Source: Muricea muricata
Lineage: Eukaryota > Cnidaria > Anthozoa > Malacalcyonacea > Plexauridae
Length of the DNA: 64,000 nucleotides
Direction: 5' to 3'
Assembly: GCA_963855995.1 (NCBI GenBank)
Contig: OY979716.1
Span: 53,448,158-53,512,157, forward strand
Shown here: positions 10,921-25,900 of the stretch, piece by piece
How the letters are laid out: each line of letters opens with the position of its first letter
Numbering within the stretch: the first letter of the stretch is position 1
Program-made: the position numbers and the translations under genes
The notes under the pieces: model-generated
What the model was told of the DNA's origin: nothing
What the model saw: only the letters and a program-made list of their open reading frames with translations
Databases searched by the model: none

Positions 10921-13900
10921 ATGAAGAACTTTGAAACAAAATTTTCGTGGAGATTTCTGGCCATGGTTTTTCTTTTCAATTGTGGTAAAACAATGAAGAT
11001 TTGCAAGCTTGGTGAAGTAAATGATATGTATCAAAATTTTTATATCACAGTTCGTAGTAAGTGTTACATTTGCATAACATTTCAGGTTAGAAATTTTTTA
11101 CCTTTTAACGATAAAAGAAACAAGAATTTTCTGTATGGTTGAACTGCAGGTATTGTTGCGTTAGCTAATTGCTTTTGCCTTGTTCATAAATGCTAAAATT
11201 TTATACGAAAATCTGGCAAACAAAATTGTACATTAATGTCAATGCGAGTTGAATTTTGTTTCAATTTTAATTAAGCACATTAACATTCTCCATATGATAC
11301 AAAATATAAGATCGCGCTAGTTACCTCGTGTGAATAGCGCATTATTTTCGCTGCGCGACTTTCAAAGGCGTTTTAGACCCAAACCAAATTAACGCACATA
11401 AGTTACCGTAAGATTTATCTAAAAATATTGAACGCAAGATATTATTTACAGAAATTACAAAAACAGACCTTAAATGGGAAATACGGACAGCCAAAGTAAC
11501 ACATTGATCGAAAATTTGTTCGTTACACCTAACTTCATCACTTCTTTGCACGTTTTATAAACATATTTGCAAAGAAACTTTGATTTTTAGATGTATCACG
11601 ATTGCGGGAAAATATCATGTTTGAATGGAACGTCCTAGACTGGATTGAATGTGGCACTAGTTGCTTGGATACTCGTTTTTGTGTCGGATACAACTTCAAG
11701 CACAACTCAACACATGGCCAAATTAATTGTCAGTTAACCCACACTGCTGATCAAATGTTTGAAAGAATAAGCACTGAAAACAACGATTGGATATTTTATA
11801 AAACAACAGGGGAGAAAATTGTAAGACTGTTTTTGTGACCTTTAGATAAAAGAGCAAAATACTAGCTGTAGCATAACAAGCATGTATTTTGTACGCACAC
11901 ATGAAAATACAATGTTTAAAGGGAAATAGCAACAAAAATTTTTATTGTCTCATTTGAAAGAGACTCCAAAATAATATGTAGAAGTCTATTACAAAATTTT
12001 TATATCTGTTTTACTCCGGGAGATATTGTCACCTAAATAATCAAACTATCCGCCATCTTGGATGAATTTTTAACCTCATTAACAATGTTTTAGTGACGCC
12101 ACAACAGGGATAAGACATTCAAAGCTTTTCCTAAATCCCTACCACGAATAAAATATTTGTGAAACCTTTTCAGTACGTGCTGAAGTCCGAAACATTTACC
12201 ATGTGTGGAGTTTTTGGAGAGGATTAATAATTGTGTCGCAAGAAAAAAATATCGTGACCTCAGTTGTGACGTATCATGCATATCTACAAATATTCAAGAG
12301 GGCGGACAACTAAAGTTTCAATTCAAAATATCTTACCAAATAAGGCAGATATAAAAATTCTGTAATAGACTTCTATATATTGTTTTGGAGTGTCTTTCAA
12401 ATTAGACGATAAAAAATATTGTTGCCATTTCCCTTTAAAGTTGTCAACAGTAATGCTATTGAGTCGCAGTGCGGATCAGCTGCATGCGTTTGCATATTAA
12501 CTCATTGCAAACGTAGCATGCTCCTAACAATATTGGACCTCTTTGTCCACTTAACTTTGATTACAATCAATTAGCGGACAACAAAATCTTCGTTAGTATT
12601 GTAATTCTTTAATGAATAATTTAGTCTGGATGTGAAGAAGAGAATGAATGTCAAAATGGTGGCAAAATGGCCTGGGATCCCGTGAAGCCGTTCAAATGTG
12701 AATGTCCAAAGAACTATTTTGGCGATCTTTGTGAGATGGGTGAGTGATTACTGCTTGTAGACTCGTGCTAAGCTTGTTCCACTCGAATCTTTTTTTCTCA
12801 CACACCGTGAAAACCCGCATGTTGTTTGTTGTTGACCGGATATCGTGACAATGCTTCTAATATAGAGTTCGTTGTATTTTCTGCATGTAATTAAGTAAAT
12901 CAGCCCTGATGATTACAATCCAAGTGACAGTTCATGCGAAATACGCGGTTATAAATACACTTTCGGAATATACTTACAATATACTTATAATTAATACACT
13001 TTGCGGAAATACACTTTCCTCATTTCACCATCCCTTTAAGTGTTCCTGAACAAGATATTCAGATTGATTTCTTTCTGGCTTTTGGATCTCCTACGAGACA
13101 TCTCGTACAAAGTATCATAAAAAATTACATTTAGACAACTGTATACGGCCAAAAATCAGAAGCTGTTGAAAACAGAATGCAACAATGTTGTAAGACATTT
13201 TGGACATCGTTAACATCTAAGTGCGGGTTGATTTAGGACAGTCATTAACAATGTTGTTCCAACACCATTATTGCATCCAGTTTTTAACAACCTGTTGCAA
13301 CACATAATTTTCTGCCGTGTACATGAGATGAATACTTCAAAGCAAATTTACATGTATCACTTACTGGCGTTATGCCATCTCGTAACATCCACTCATATTA
13401 TTAGCATATAATAGTTCCCATCCTATCCTTATGGCTCACTCAGTGGAGCATTGTCCCAGAAATGCAATATGGTCGCGGGTTCGGTTTCCGGCCATGCATG
13501 GTCACTAAGTAGAGTTTTGAATTTTACACGAACCAGATGTTCTGAGATTTTAGGATCTATCAAACACGTAATTTACAAAATCCAAAATACTAGACTACAG
13601 GGATTGACTTTATGAGTCCTAGATAACGTTTTTTGAATTACCTGTATAGACTAATATAGACATGTTAGTCACACAGTTAATTTGTTCTTTGAAATCAATT
13701 TATTTCAGTTGACATTTGTTCGTCCTCCCCATGTCTCAATAACGGATTATGTGTTGCTCATGGATTTACAGGATATCTTTGTAACTGCCCACCAGGAATT
13801 TCAGGCATTCGATGTGAAAGTAAGTTATTAACAATTATCATTCTCTTGTATGCATTATTAATTCTGATTGGCCAGTTTACCTACAAATAACTGCGTGCAA

Positions 13901-16900
13901 ATAATAGTTTAAGCGTTGGCATTTGTTAAGAATATTCCTCAGCTACAAATAGTGCCCTGAGCATGCTCATTGATTTCAATTTTGCAAAGCAATGGCTGCT
14001 TGCTTTGCTGAGCTGGCAAAAAAAAAAACACCGTGTAAGTATTTGACAATATTGTGGGGAATTTAAATCCCGTTTTCTGAAACAGAATCATTTCTTTTAA
14101 TTGCTAAAGGCCCATTTACACGATGCGACTTTTGCTTACGATTGTCGTATACAGCTTGCTGACGCCATCCCTGCGATTAAGGCAGGGCTATCTACACGAC
14201 ACAATTCAGTTACGTGTGTTGTCGCGTGCGATTTTCACGGCCGAACGAAAAGGGCCTGGTAAATACGCAAATGTGTAAACAAAGATGGAGAGGAGAAAGC
14301 TTGTTTGATTCATTACTCTTTTATTCATTAAATCATCACGATTTTGATAAAAAAGAAAAAGCGTAGAGCCAAAACTCAAAAGGTCTGTATGGACAAAACA
14401 GTGGCTGATGAGAAATGAACGCGGTGCATTTAAACAACTCATCAATGAGTTACGTCTTGAAGAGCCAGAGCACTACCGTCGATATCTCAGAATGGATACG
14501 ACAACATTTGAGGTACAGTACGCTTTTTTACATGTTTTGTTTATATTCTTTAGTTGTCTGTTGTCAGTTATTTAAGTTTGTTTAAAAATTTTTACTGTAT
14601 TCAATACAAATTTAAATTCAGTTATTGTATCTTGGGAAAACTATTTGTCTTTAAAACAGTTAAATTTTATTTATAGGTTGTTTCAACTCAGTAATTTCAT
14701 CGCATTCAAAACTATATTTATACTTTAACCTCAGCTTTTAACATTATAGTATTTGTTAAGAAAAGTGGAGACCAAAGTGAAACGCCATGACACAAACATG
14801 AGGGAAGCAATACCCCCAGGAGAAAGGCTTGCTTTAGCTTTGAGATTCTTGGCAACAGGTGAATCATACAGTAGCCTCCAGTATCAATTTCGAATTGTCG
14901 TCTCTGCAGTTTCACAGATCGTGCCAGAAGTGTGCCAAGCCATTTACGATGTACACAAAGAAGAATATTTACATTTTCCCTCCAGTGAAGAAGAGTGGCT
15001 AGAGATAGCAAATGCATTTGAAGAGAAATGGCAATTACCTCATTGTCTTGTTGCTGCAGATGAAAAACATATCAGAATTCTCCATCCTCAGAACAGTGGT
15101 TCATCCTTTTTTAATTGCAAGGGCAACTATAGGGCTACTGTTAAGCGAAAATGTGTTTGGAATATTGGCAAGTAGATTTAGGATGTATTCAACAATCCTC
15201 TCTGTCAATCCTGAAAATGCAGAGAAAATAATTCTTGCTTCTCTGACTCTTCATAATTTCCTGAGAGCTCATTTGGCTAATAGATATATCCCTAATGGAT
15301 CTGTTGATAAAGAGGATGAGCATCATCTAATTAGGAATGGTAGCTGGCGAAGTGAAGACGCTACAAGTCATATTGGAACCTTTTGCAACTCTCGAAAAGG
15401 AAGACCATCCCTTAAAGCTGAAGAGATGCGAGTTAAGCTTTCTGAACATTTAAATAGGCCTGGCCAGGTGCCTTGGCAGTGGAACGTCCTGGTTTAATAT
15501 GCATGCATGTATAATATTTCAAGGTGTTGTAAAATATTTTAACCTTGATATGTGACATTGTTAGCAATAACAGATAAACAAGTATTATTCATGAACACTT
15601 GTTAAATAATGCATGTTTTACCATGTTGATTAAACACTGAAATAGTGTTTTAATGATTTCAGACTGTATATTTAATATAAATAATTGTGGTGAGGTGGAA
15701 AATTAAGTATGGTCATACAAGAACAGTTGCTATGAAATTTAAAATTATGTACTACCTACTTCTAGATATTAATAATGAACATATAATAATGAACAGTATT
15801 TGTAAAGAATGATTAATTGCAATATTTTACGATTTTGATATATTTACAACTGTAAATAAATGTGTAGGCTTTATTAACCTAGACATTTTCTTATGAAAGT
15901 ATGATAAACAGTGTAGGTTTTTTAGGGAGCTCCTTCCCCAAAGTTTTACAACCCCCCAAAAAGAAAATAAAATGTTTCTGAAAGCCCTCTGACACCTTTT
16001 CTAATGAGGAATACCCTGTTCTGGTCTAAGCAGTGCTGGTCAATAATAGATTTCATCTACCCAAACCTAAGTTTCTTTCCTAAGAGTCTTCATCCTGAGT
16101 CAAATGCTCCCATCCCATAATAGATTTAGACTGTACTCCACTATTCTTTACATGAAACCTGATAATGCTGTAAAGGTTGTACTAGTAACTTCATAATTAG
16201 CTGAGAGCAAACGTTTCAAGCACATATATACTTGGGGGTTAAGATTTAAGTTGATGTACAACAAGAATCAATTTGGTCGAATTTGAGATATGGCAGTTTC
16301 ATTCCAAATTCCAGACAAGGCCGGCCATTAACTGTTAAGGCTTAGGAAATGCTGATAATCTGAAAATATTTAGTTTCACTACAGTCTACATGAATTCAAT
16401 ATATTTAATATATTTAATGATTGATAAACATTTTATAACAACAATTAGGAATTTAAACTCAACTGCATGCTTATAAATTCATTCATAATATTTTAATATT
16501 TAGGGCAGGTCATAAAGTATAGAGAGGGGGCTGTGGAAATTGAGGGGTGGGTCATGAATTTTTCAAATCACAAATAGGGGTGGGTCATGAAATTTTAAGG
16601 ATATATTGGGGGGATATTTAAGGATTTCTAGTGCCAAATAGGGGGTGGGCCATTTATATTTGTAGGAAAATCAGGGGTGGGCCACACAAAATTGACTTTT
16701 TAATAATTAAATTTTTATAGCCCCCCTCCTATACTTTATGACCTGCCCTTACATGATTTGACTAAAGAAAATTAAATTTGCACATTCATATGTTAAATAA
16801 TATAAATATTTATCAAAGAGAGATTCTTGCAGGGTATGAAAATTGTTTGTAACATTCTATTTTCATCAAGTTCAACCAATGCTGATGTAGATAGAACACA

Positions 16901-19900
16901 ATGGATAGCTTTTACAATGAGCTGCTGAATTTGTAATTTCGACAACTCTTTCTGATATCCTTGAGGTACCTGTGTTAGCTGCTGACCAACATACTTTCCC
17001 CATCATTCATCTGCTGTAGATTCTTCTTTGGGTTTCTTCATCTCCTTAAGGCAGCTGGCCATTAATTCATCTTCCAGCTCCTGCTTCTTCTTCCTCTTTG
17101 ATTTAATTGAGGGAGGATTATCCACCTTATACAGGTTAACTGTGTTTGACTCGAAGGGGCTACAGGGTTGATGTCAACCAGATCATCAGTTTCCAGATCA
17201 GTTTCGTTAAGTTGAGAGTTCTCATCAATTACAATGCTTTGCATCGTTCACTGAGTTTTCCTGGGCGCGATATTATCCCTCAGAAAATGGAGCATGTTGA
17301 AAAATGGCCATTTACTATTATAGACTTCATTCCCTCCTTTACCAGAAGTTCTGCTTGCCTTTTCTTTTCCAAGTTCTCTGCCATAGTATGTCCTCAGCCG
17401 AGCCATTTTCGTCATAACATCTTCTACTGTTAGTCCTTATTATAAAGAAGACAGAAAGTAGTTATGGTTGAAAAGAACCACAGTGAATTTTAATCTAAAT
17501 TTGTAAAAAGTAATAACAAAATCCAACATACAAGTAGACATATATCTGGTCATTGAAATGCGTGTTTTATAAATAAAGATTATATTTTCAAAATTCAATT
17601 AATTCAAATTCTTACCCTCGAAGCCAAGCTCGTCGATCAGCTTGTTAACCGTTTTCAACTTTGAGTCTTTCTTGAAATACTCTGAGTGTTTACTGTTAAA
17701 TAATACTTTTCGCTTGCTCCATGAATGTATTAAAGACTCGACCTCTTCATTTTCGAAAACATAACCTTCTTTCTTCCTTTTTTTTTGACTTTGCTTTGGT
17801 TACACTAACAGACATATCAATCTCACTTTCTTTTATCTCACTGTTGATGTCCGCGATTTTTATCTCATTCAACAATTTTTGATGGAAAGTGCCGAAAGTC
17901 GCAGGATTTTAAAACATGTTTTATAATTCTTACGACTTTTTTGTGTCGTACACTACTCTCGTAAACAAGTTGTGGCTATCTGCACGGCACAATTCGAGTC
18001 GCAGAGATGGCGTCAGCAAGTTGTATACGACAATCGTAAGCAAAAATCGCATCGTGTAATTGGGCCTTAAAGATAAGTGAAACAAACAAAAAAAGGCGGT
18101 TAATAATGTTAAAAAATGTTTAAAAATAGACGCTTAAGTCCAAAAGGCGTGCGAGTAATTCATAAAAATTCTCGAATTCCAGATATAAAACACAACAGTA
18201 ATTGCAAACTGTCAAAGATTTTTGCATTGACATGTGTTTAAATTGTATACTGTACATATTAGGTCATTAATTACCCTTAAACACAGTCAACGCACATTTT
18301 TTTCATTGCACGCAGAAAAAGTTATTGGCAAAAGTGTGGATAATATTAGCCCATGGACATTTTCCTTGTTCATTCAGCCGAGTATCTTTCGTGAAAAGAT
18401 TTTCACTACTCCATATTTTCATTACTGCATATTAAATACTATTATATTCTGGGCATGTTCAATTATTTCTTGTTTTTAAGTTCACACGTTCGTTAGTTTG
18501 GTAATAATTTTACTCCAAAGGCACATCACGCACTTTCACCATCATACTGCGAAATGAACAAGCTCGAAATTGCTGAACACTCGATTCATCAAGCAAATCT
18601 CATTAAAAATTGACGCATTTGCGGATGTTTTTCCGCGGCGTTATGAAAAGGTTTGTGTGAAAAGCTCGTTGTTTCTAGTTGTGGAGTATCATAATAATCT
18701 TTGTTAGAGAATGATAAAACAGTAATTGAGCTCAATCTCGCAAAATGTTGTGATTTGTCGCAGGCTCACAGATCAATTATTTGCCTCCTATTTAATAATT
18801 GATCTGCTCGCCACCGACAAATCGCGATATTCTGCTCAACCTCGTCGAATAATTGATAACTGTAGTATAACAAAAGTCATGGGTTGTATTATTTTCTCTT
18901 TCAACACTCTGGTTAGAAGGTTGTTTGTAGAACTTCTTATTAAAGGTATTAAGAACAAAATGCTTTACTAAGGCGTTCATTCCGCCTGTCTGGAGCCAAC
19001 ACGAGGTGAATACTTGAAAATGCATTCACAAATAACACTCATTAGGAAAATGAATTCAAGGAAGAGATTCTGTAAGGTTCACAATGTCTACCATATTAAA
19101 CGGGTTCCAAACAATTTTGAACAATTCCAAAGTAAACATTTTACTGAGTATGTTACTATTATTCTGTTGCAAACAAAATGGAGTGTCTATTCCACATCAT
19201 TTCACTATGCTACAAATATTCTATTGGGGTTTATTTTCTGGTCATACCACCATTATGCTGTTACTTCCAGTTCCGGATTATACTTCCAAGTTAACAGTTC
19301 AGTATTTTATAGATCAGGTTTGAAAATCAGGCAACTTACTATCTCAGAAACACAATGCCCATAACATTGTCTGGACCCTATGAGCTCTCTTAAACCTTAA
19401 TAACCTTGACTAGTGAAAAGCCGACCATGGTTATGAGCATACAGAACATGGTGGTCTGACTGAAATATTTAATAGATAATTACTGAGGCATACAGCATTA
19501 GTGGGGTATAATACAGACAGCTGAGGCCGAATAATTACTGATCAACGTCAAAGCCTTTTGTTTTTTCTCCAGCGAGATATCAGCGAGAAATACAATAGGG
19601 ATTAATTAGTTTCCGTAAACCTGAAGGGAAAATCGCGCTTGTTTTTCTCATAGATATTAGAAAAAGGGATGGATTGGCAACTCTTTTGTTATCTATATTT
19701 CATCTTCAGTTGAGCACACTGGAAGCAAACATTGCCCAACTTCTATGGTAATTATGCTCATGAACTCAATTTCGTTTATGCGCATAATTACCATAGCGAG
19801 TTGTGCAATGTTTGTTTCCGGTTTATTCAAAATAACTGAACCGAAGATCGTGTATAGTATTGAATAGAGTTGCCAATCCATTCCGCTGTCTAATATATAT

Positions 19901-22900
19901 GGTTTTCTTGCCTATGACTCATTTCTCGAATATAGTAAACGTCACTATTATCGAGAAATAGTCTTCAGATCTATTTGGCTTTTAAATTAATGCACGTGCA
20001 GTAGCGTAAAGGCGGATTTCCATTCAGTGCAAAATGTCGCGCGATCGACTTTTAGCGAGCGCTTTCTTTTGAATTACAAACAGTCAAGCGGAACAAATCT
20101 CATTAGCTGTGGTTGACTTCACACATCTCAAAAGAGAGCGCTCGCAAAAAATCGATCGCGCGACATTTTGCACTGAATGGAAATCCACCTTAACGCAGTA
20201 GGGACGAATTGTTGCGGTAGGGTAAATTTTACTTTAAGCGTGCACGTCGCAAAGAAAGGAACATGGCGAACCAGACAATCAACGACGAAGATGAGTCATT
20301 ATTTATAACACAGAATACGTTGAGCTGAGCCGACTAACGAAAGCAAGTATGAACAAAAAAGACATTTTAAAGTGGCGAATTGAGTATAATCTAAACTAGC
20401 TTTAATTACCAGCAGACGACTTTGATGACTTGTTTGGTGATGAAAGCAAATTCAGCGGCAGAGAAGTATTGAAAGATAATTAGATAAGCAAGCTGCCGTC
20501 GGTAGTGAAGGTATGTGCCTAAAATATATCTTAAACGGTTTGCGTAATTGATTTTAAAGCTACTATAATTACGATGTTTAAGACAGTTGAATTTCTTCTA
20601 TGTCAGTTGACGAACGATTTAGAACGCCGGTTACTAATAGCATAGACAATCAACAGAATGGACTGGAAACGCCAGCTAAAGTATCAATGTTGCTGACGCG
20701 ACATCCGTGATACGGCCTGATATGCTATACTTTGGAACCCTGTAACTTCACTTTAAATATACTTCAGGACTTTCTATTTACATATTTTAAACAAGAACGG
20801 CAATCTCTATGGAACTATCGACTTTTAAAATTCTTTATGGATATAACAAAGCTAAAACCCAACGCTGAATGTTTGCATTCTTTTTGACTGCAGAAATGTC
20901 GCCATTGTTGTTGTTGAAAAAGGTTTACAGAAACATTAAATGGTGATTTTCCGCCTCGTTTATCTCTCTGGGAAGTTTTAAAAGTCGATAGTTCCATTCA
21001 CATTTCTGTTCTTGTTTAAAATATGTAAATACGAAGTCCTGAAATGTATTTAAAGGGAAGTTACAGGGTTCCAAAGTAAAGCGTATCACGGATGTCGCGT
21101 AAACTTTAGCTTGCGTTTCCAGTCCATTCCTTAGATTGTCTATGCTAATAGTGAGTGACTGAGTGTGAAAGATTCCACGAGAGCTGGACATCGGATGCAT
21201 GTCGTAAAAATTTGAACTTGGCAATAATATCGAAGTACTAAGCCGCTAAACTAGCTCGCAGCATTATTAAATTGCGTTGATGGGTAAACTGAATGCATTA
21301 TTTTTTTATTAATGCAGCCTGGATGCTCAGGCTATAACAGCATTACTTTAAATAATGCTGTGTGCCATTTTGGCGCGTATAATATTTACCCTGGTTGAGG
21401 CTGGTAATTTCCCTGCAAGCAAAAAAGACCGCCCACGTTTTTCTGAACAACGTAGATGGATATCGATATTACAGGATATAACGCAGAGGGAAAAAAGGTT
21501 TTGACGTGGATCAGTAATCATATTTGGCAAAATATTAACAAAAATATTCCTAAGAACATTTATCACAGAGGTTATGTAATTTCTTTGTGATATTGACGAA
21601 TACTTTAATATATACATTTTTTTTTAAGGTTAGGGACTGTTGCGAATGAATGTTTTGTTTACAAATAACGCACGAGCTGAATGTACAATGAATGAAAAAT
21701 TTTCTATACTGCACGAGGCCGTCGGGGCCGTGTTCACTGCTTGTACTAATTTAAATAACGTACGCCTACATTTTTGCTTAGCTTATTTACCTCGAAAAAT
21801 TGCGATGCTCCACTTTGTTTGTCTTTTCGTTCTTTTAGGAACTGCTTTGTGTTCAATCTGATTAAATTTGTCTTCATTCAATCAATTTTTACAAAATTTG
21901 TAGCCATTTTAACTACTCGTTGTTGCCAGGTAACCAAAAACATGTGATTGATTTTGACCAATCGCGTGCGTAGATTTTGTAACAGCCACCAATGCTTGTA
22001 AACAAATTTAATATTAACTGACATAATTGTTCTTTCAAGATTGCTCTTGCTGTTGCTCAGAGGATAGGCAAACAAACAATATATGCTTTCCTTAATTGAT
22101 GAACAACTTCAGTGACTAAAACAAAATAGATAAAATTGTAGCTATGTGTTTATCATACCTTTATAATTCAATCAATCAATCAATCAATCAAATTTATTTA
22201 AACACGGTCAAATCTACTGTAATTCACAAATATCTATAGCATTACAATTAGAACAACCGACAGATGAATTACAAGACGTGCATAACAGAGTTACTTAGAC
22301 TTACAATAATGCAATACTATATTCTAATAATTATATGCATACAATATACTGTTTTCGTGCGGAGAATCTCTGTATCACATAGATAACAAGTTATGAATTC
22401 CTCTTTTGAGAGCACATGGTTCGTACACTGAAATAATTCATTCCAGAGCTTTACCCGTCATGACTGACAGTTCTTTTACCATAATGGCGTCTGGGTACAA
22501 ACAATGTGTTTTTTAAATTTCTCAAATTATATCCGGTGCTGCGAAAGTCAAACAATTCATGAAGACAAGAAGGAATTAAATCATGAACAGTTTTAAATAT
22601 CAAAATAGCTTTGTGCTTTTTCCGACGTGTTGACAGATCATCCCAGCCCAGTTTACTGGAATGTTCGCTGGAACTGGCGTTATAAATATAAGGAGATTTA
22701 GTGATGGCCCTCGCTCCCCTATTTTTTAGGTTTTTTTCAGTTTTTCATTCAATGTATTATATAAACCGTCCCAAACAGTGCTTCAATAATCAAAATGCGG
22801 TTGAATTAATGCTTCGTAAATTTTCAAAGCAGTGTTTTTATCAACTGGCGTACCCTTTGCGTATCCTATAGCTAATGCAATCTTTTTAGCTATATTTTCA

Positions 22901-25900
22901 ACATGTTGTGCCCATGTAAGGTGTTCATCAATTTGTACACCTAAAATCTTTTGATAGGCTTTCCCTCCATTTCTATACCGATACATTCATTATGTACAAG
23001 TAATCGTTGGCGAGACCCAAATATCATAAATTCCATTTCAGCGATATTAAGGCTCAATCTATTAGTTATCAGCCATTGGTATAAATTTTTCAATTTGGAA
23101 TTAATTATCACTTGGCGCTCTGCAATAGATTTTGGTGTCGTCAGCAAACATTCTTGGAGTAGATCATTAATACATATTAAAAGTAGTAAGGTTCCAAGCT
23201 ACTAGCTTTTGGTACCCCACAGGTTAATTTAACTGCTCCGAATAATTCACAATTAACACAACACCTTTAGCTCCGGTTATTCAAATAGGATTCAAAGAAT
23301 TTGATGCCATTTTGACCAACACCATACATCAAATGCCTATTTTAGGTCGATAAAAATCACTCCGTTTGGGAGTTTATTATCTATACTAATTCACCACTTA
23401 TCTGTCGCTTCGATTGGGATAGTTAATTTACTGTGTAATGATCGAAACCCAGTCTGGGACGCAGTTATTAAGTTTTTAATATTTAGGTTCTCTTACAACT
23501 GCTCAAATATCAGCTTTTTGAAAATCTTTGCAACTACCGAAAAAACTCATATTTGTCGATAGTTGTCCTTATCGTCTTTTTTACCCTTCTTAAAAATTGT
23601 AGTTACTCTCGTTAGTTTCCTGTCCTTAGGAAATATGCCTGTGCATATAATTTCATCAAATATTTGAGTTAGCGATTAAAAGCTTACGAGGTACTGTATT
23701 TGATCTAGTCCTGCTGCTTTTCCTATATCAAGTGTTTTTAAATTTCTATAAACTGCATTTATATTAGTAGATTTTATTGCAAATTTTGTTCCAGCTGATA
23801 CAACATTATATCTGGTTCTACAGCAGATGATCGTATATCAAATGCTAATAATTTTTCGCTTACACTAGCAAAATGATTACTAAAAGTCTCGGCTAAATCT
23901 TTGGGTGTATTTTTAATTTCTTTACCCACTTTAATATTAAAAATATTTTTGTGGCTAGAATTCGGGAGTTTAATTCATTGATAAGTTTCCAAGTTGTTTT
24001 TGGATTTTTTTTTCTAATATCCAAGTTGTCGGTAAAATACAGAGTTTTTGCTTCTTTAATTTTATTATTTGTACCATTTCGTAAACATTTATACTGTTGC
24101 TAAATTAATGAATCGCCAGTATGTTTAGCTTTCCTTTTCAAAAAATCTCATCTGCACATATTTTTCTTTAACTCACTAGTTAGCCAGGGGAATTTCTTTT
24201 CTCCTGCTCTTTTGGTTCTTGGCGGTGCATGCTTATCAATGCATTTGACCCGCATGTTTTTCTATCAGTTCCCGTTCCACCAGTTTACGTCCGCCCATAC
24301 TTGTTGTTCCAAGTCTCTTATATAGTTTCCTCTTTTAAAATTTTTCTTGTGTCCTATTTGAACAGGACGTGAGCGTATGTTTGTAATGTACCTTATGCAT
24401 CATATATACTAAAACATGGTCGCTTATGGACAATTCTATTATCCCAGCATTAGCGATCTTTGATGGGGCATTTGTAACACAAAGGTCGATTAGCGTAGAC
24501 GAGTAGGGTTTCGTTCTAGTAGGATCTGCAATAAGCTATTTAGGCCCATAAATTTAGAATATATAATTTAATTTAGTAGCATTTACTGCATGAAGTAACG
24601 CCAGGCATGAGATTCACCTAGTAGAAAATAGTCATAACTTGTCATGTCTACTTTCTTCATTATGTTCTCAAAATAATTAAAATAGCACGTTGGTGAATCA
24701 GAAGGCCTATACCATGCACGTACTTACTAATAATGGTCTACTGTTCTAATTCGTCAGAGCTTAAACTGTCACGAACTATGTTGTTCAGATTGCATTTTAC
24801 ATTGATGCAAACAAACACCCCCTCCATATCGCCCATTTATTTTTCTCTTTCCTTACTAACTCATAACCCGGTAAATAAACCTGATCATCGTTAATGGAAC
24901 AATCAAGTTTTGTTTCATTAATGGAAATAATATCAATAGCGGAATCGTTCATGAAAACTCGAAATTCATGAATGTGGGCTAAAAGGCTATTGATGTTTAG
25001 TGAGGCCATCACTAAATTTTTACCAAAAGGCTTATAATCAATATTAAAAGACTTACGGTTTTCACCGAACAGCATAGATTCAGACTCTTGCCCAGCAATT
25101 TCTTCATCATCATTTCTCGTCGTCATTTAGCAGTTCGAACGTGTTCAGTATTTGATTAAGGTGAGGGTGTTACTCTGGATTTAGTATGAGATGCAGGTAT
25201 ACTATGCCAGGTGGTGGTCAATTTTTTCTCTGGTTGATTTCGCTTGTCATCTTGTAGTAGCATAATTGCAGTAACAAAGCTTTAATTTCTTGCTCTTGGT
25301 CCTTTAATTTTACGTTTAAATCCGACACAAAAAGTGATAGGTATTTATCCCGCTCACGTTAAATCAATATTTCCTTTGATGACTCTTAAGTTTTCTTTCC
25401 TCAAGCTTTCAAACGCTTCCTCAACTGCTGTCAGCTCAGTCAGTCGAGTGTGCTTGCTGTCGTTCACTTCACCGATAAGACTCCAATTTCCTATTCATAA
25501 TTTCCGCACTGGTTATTAAGTTAAGTTTAAAATCATCTGAATTGGAAATGCTGTTGTCTTTATGAGAATATTTGGGAAGCTTTTGTGCTAATTAGAGTCT
25601 TGGACATTAATTTATCTGCATCTTTGTGCAAAATTTTGTCGTCTGATTTCCTAGGTTGCTCAAAACTTTGATCTGCATTGGAAGCATCTATTTCGTCATT
25701 ACATGTATTTGTAGGTCCCATGTCCATATTCCATGTCTTCTGATTTTGTTCTGCCACCTCGTGGAAGCCAACATAAAGCTGTGTAATAGCTTCAGATCCT
25801 TGTCCTTGAACTTTTAATACTTTTTCCCTCGGTACACACTTTTTCCCTCGCGCATTCACACACGAAGAGCTTTACATCGCCACTTGGCGACGTCCACTTT

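Larger units (their letters stand above)
14108..18067. mobile_element. PIF/Harbinger transposon, full length but non-autonomous
   Basis: A 3,960-bp element is flanked by a TAA target duplication (14105-14107 and 18068-18070). Its inverted ends begin AGGCCCATTTACACGATGCG and AGGCCCAATTACACGATGCG and stay similar for about 75 bp. It carries remains of both genes typical of the superfamily: a Harbinger transposase on the + strand and a Myb/MADF-like gene on the minus strand, both broken. A 246-bp MITE is nested inside. It sits in intron 4 of gene B. Confidence 0.9.

Noticed and set aside
20261..20340. Short + strand frame beginning MANQTINDEDESLF near 20.26 kb
   Set aside because: It resembles the start of a multi-copy cnidarian protein but stops after 22 codons and has no continuation I can support.
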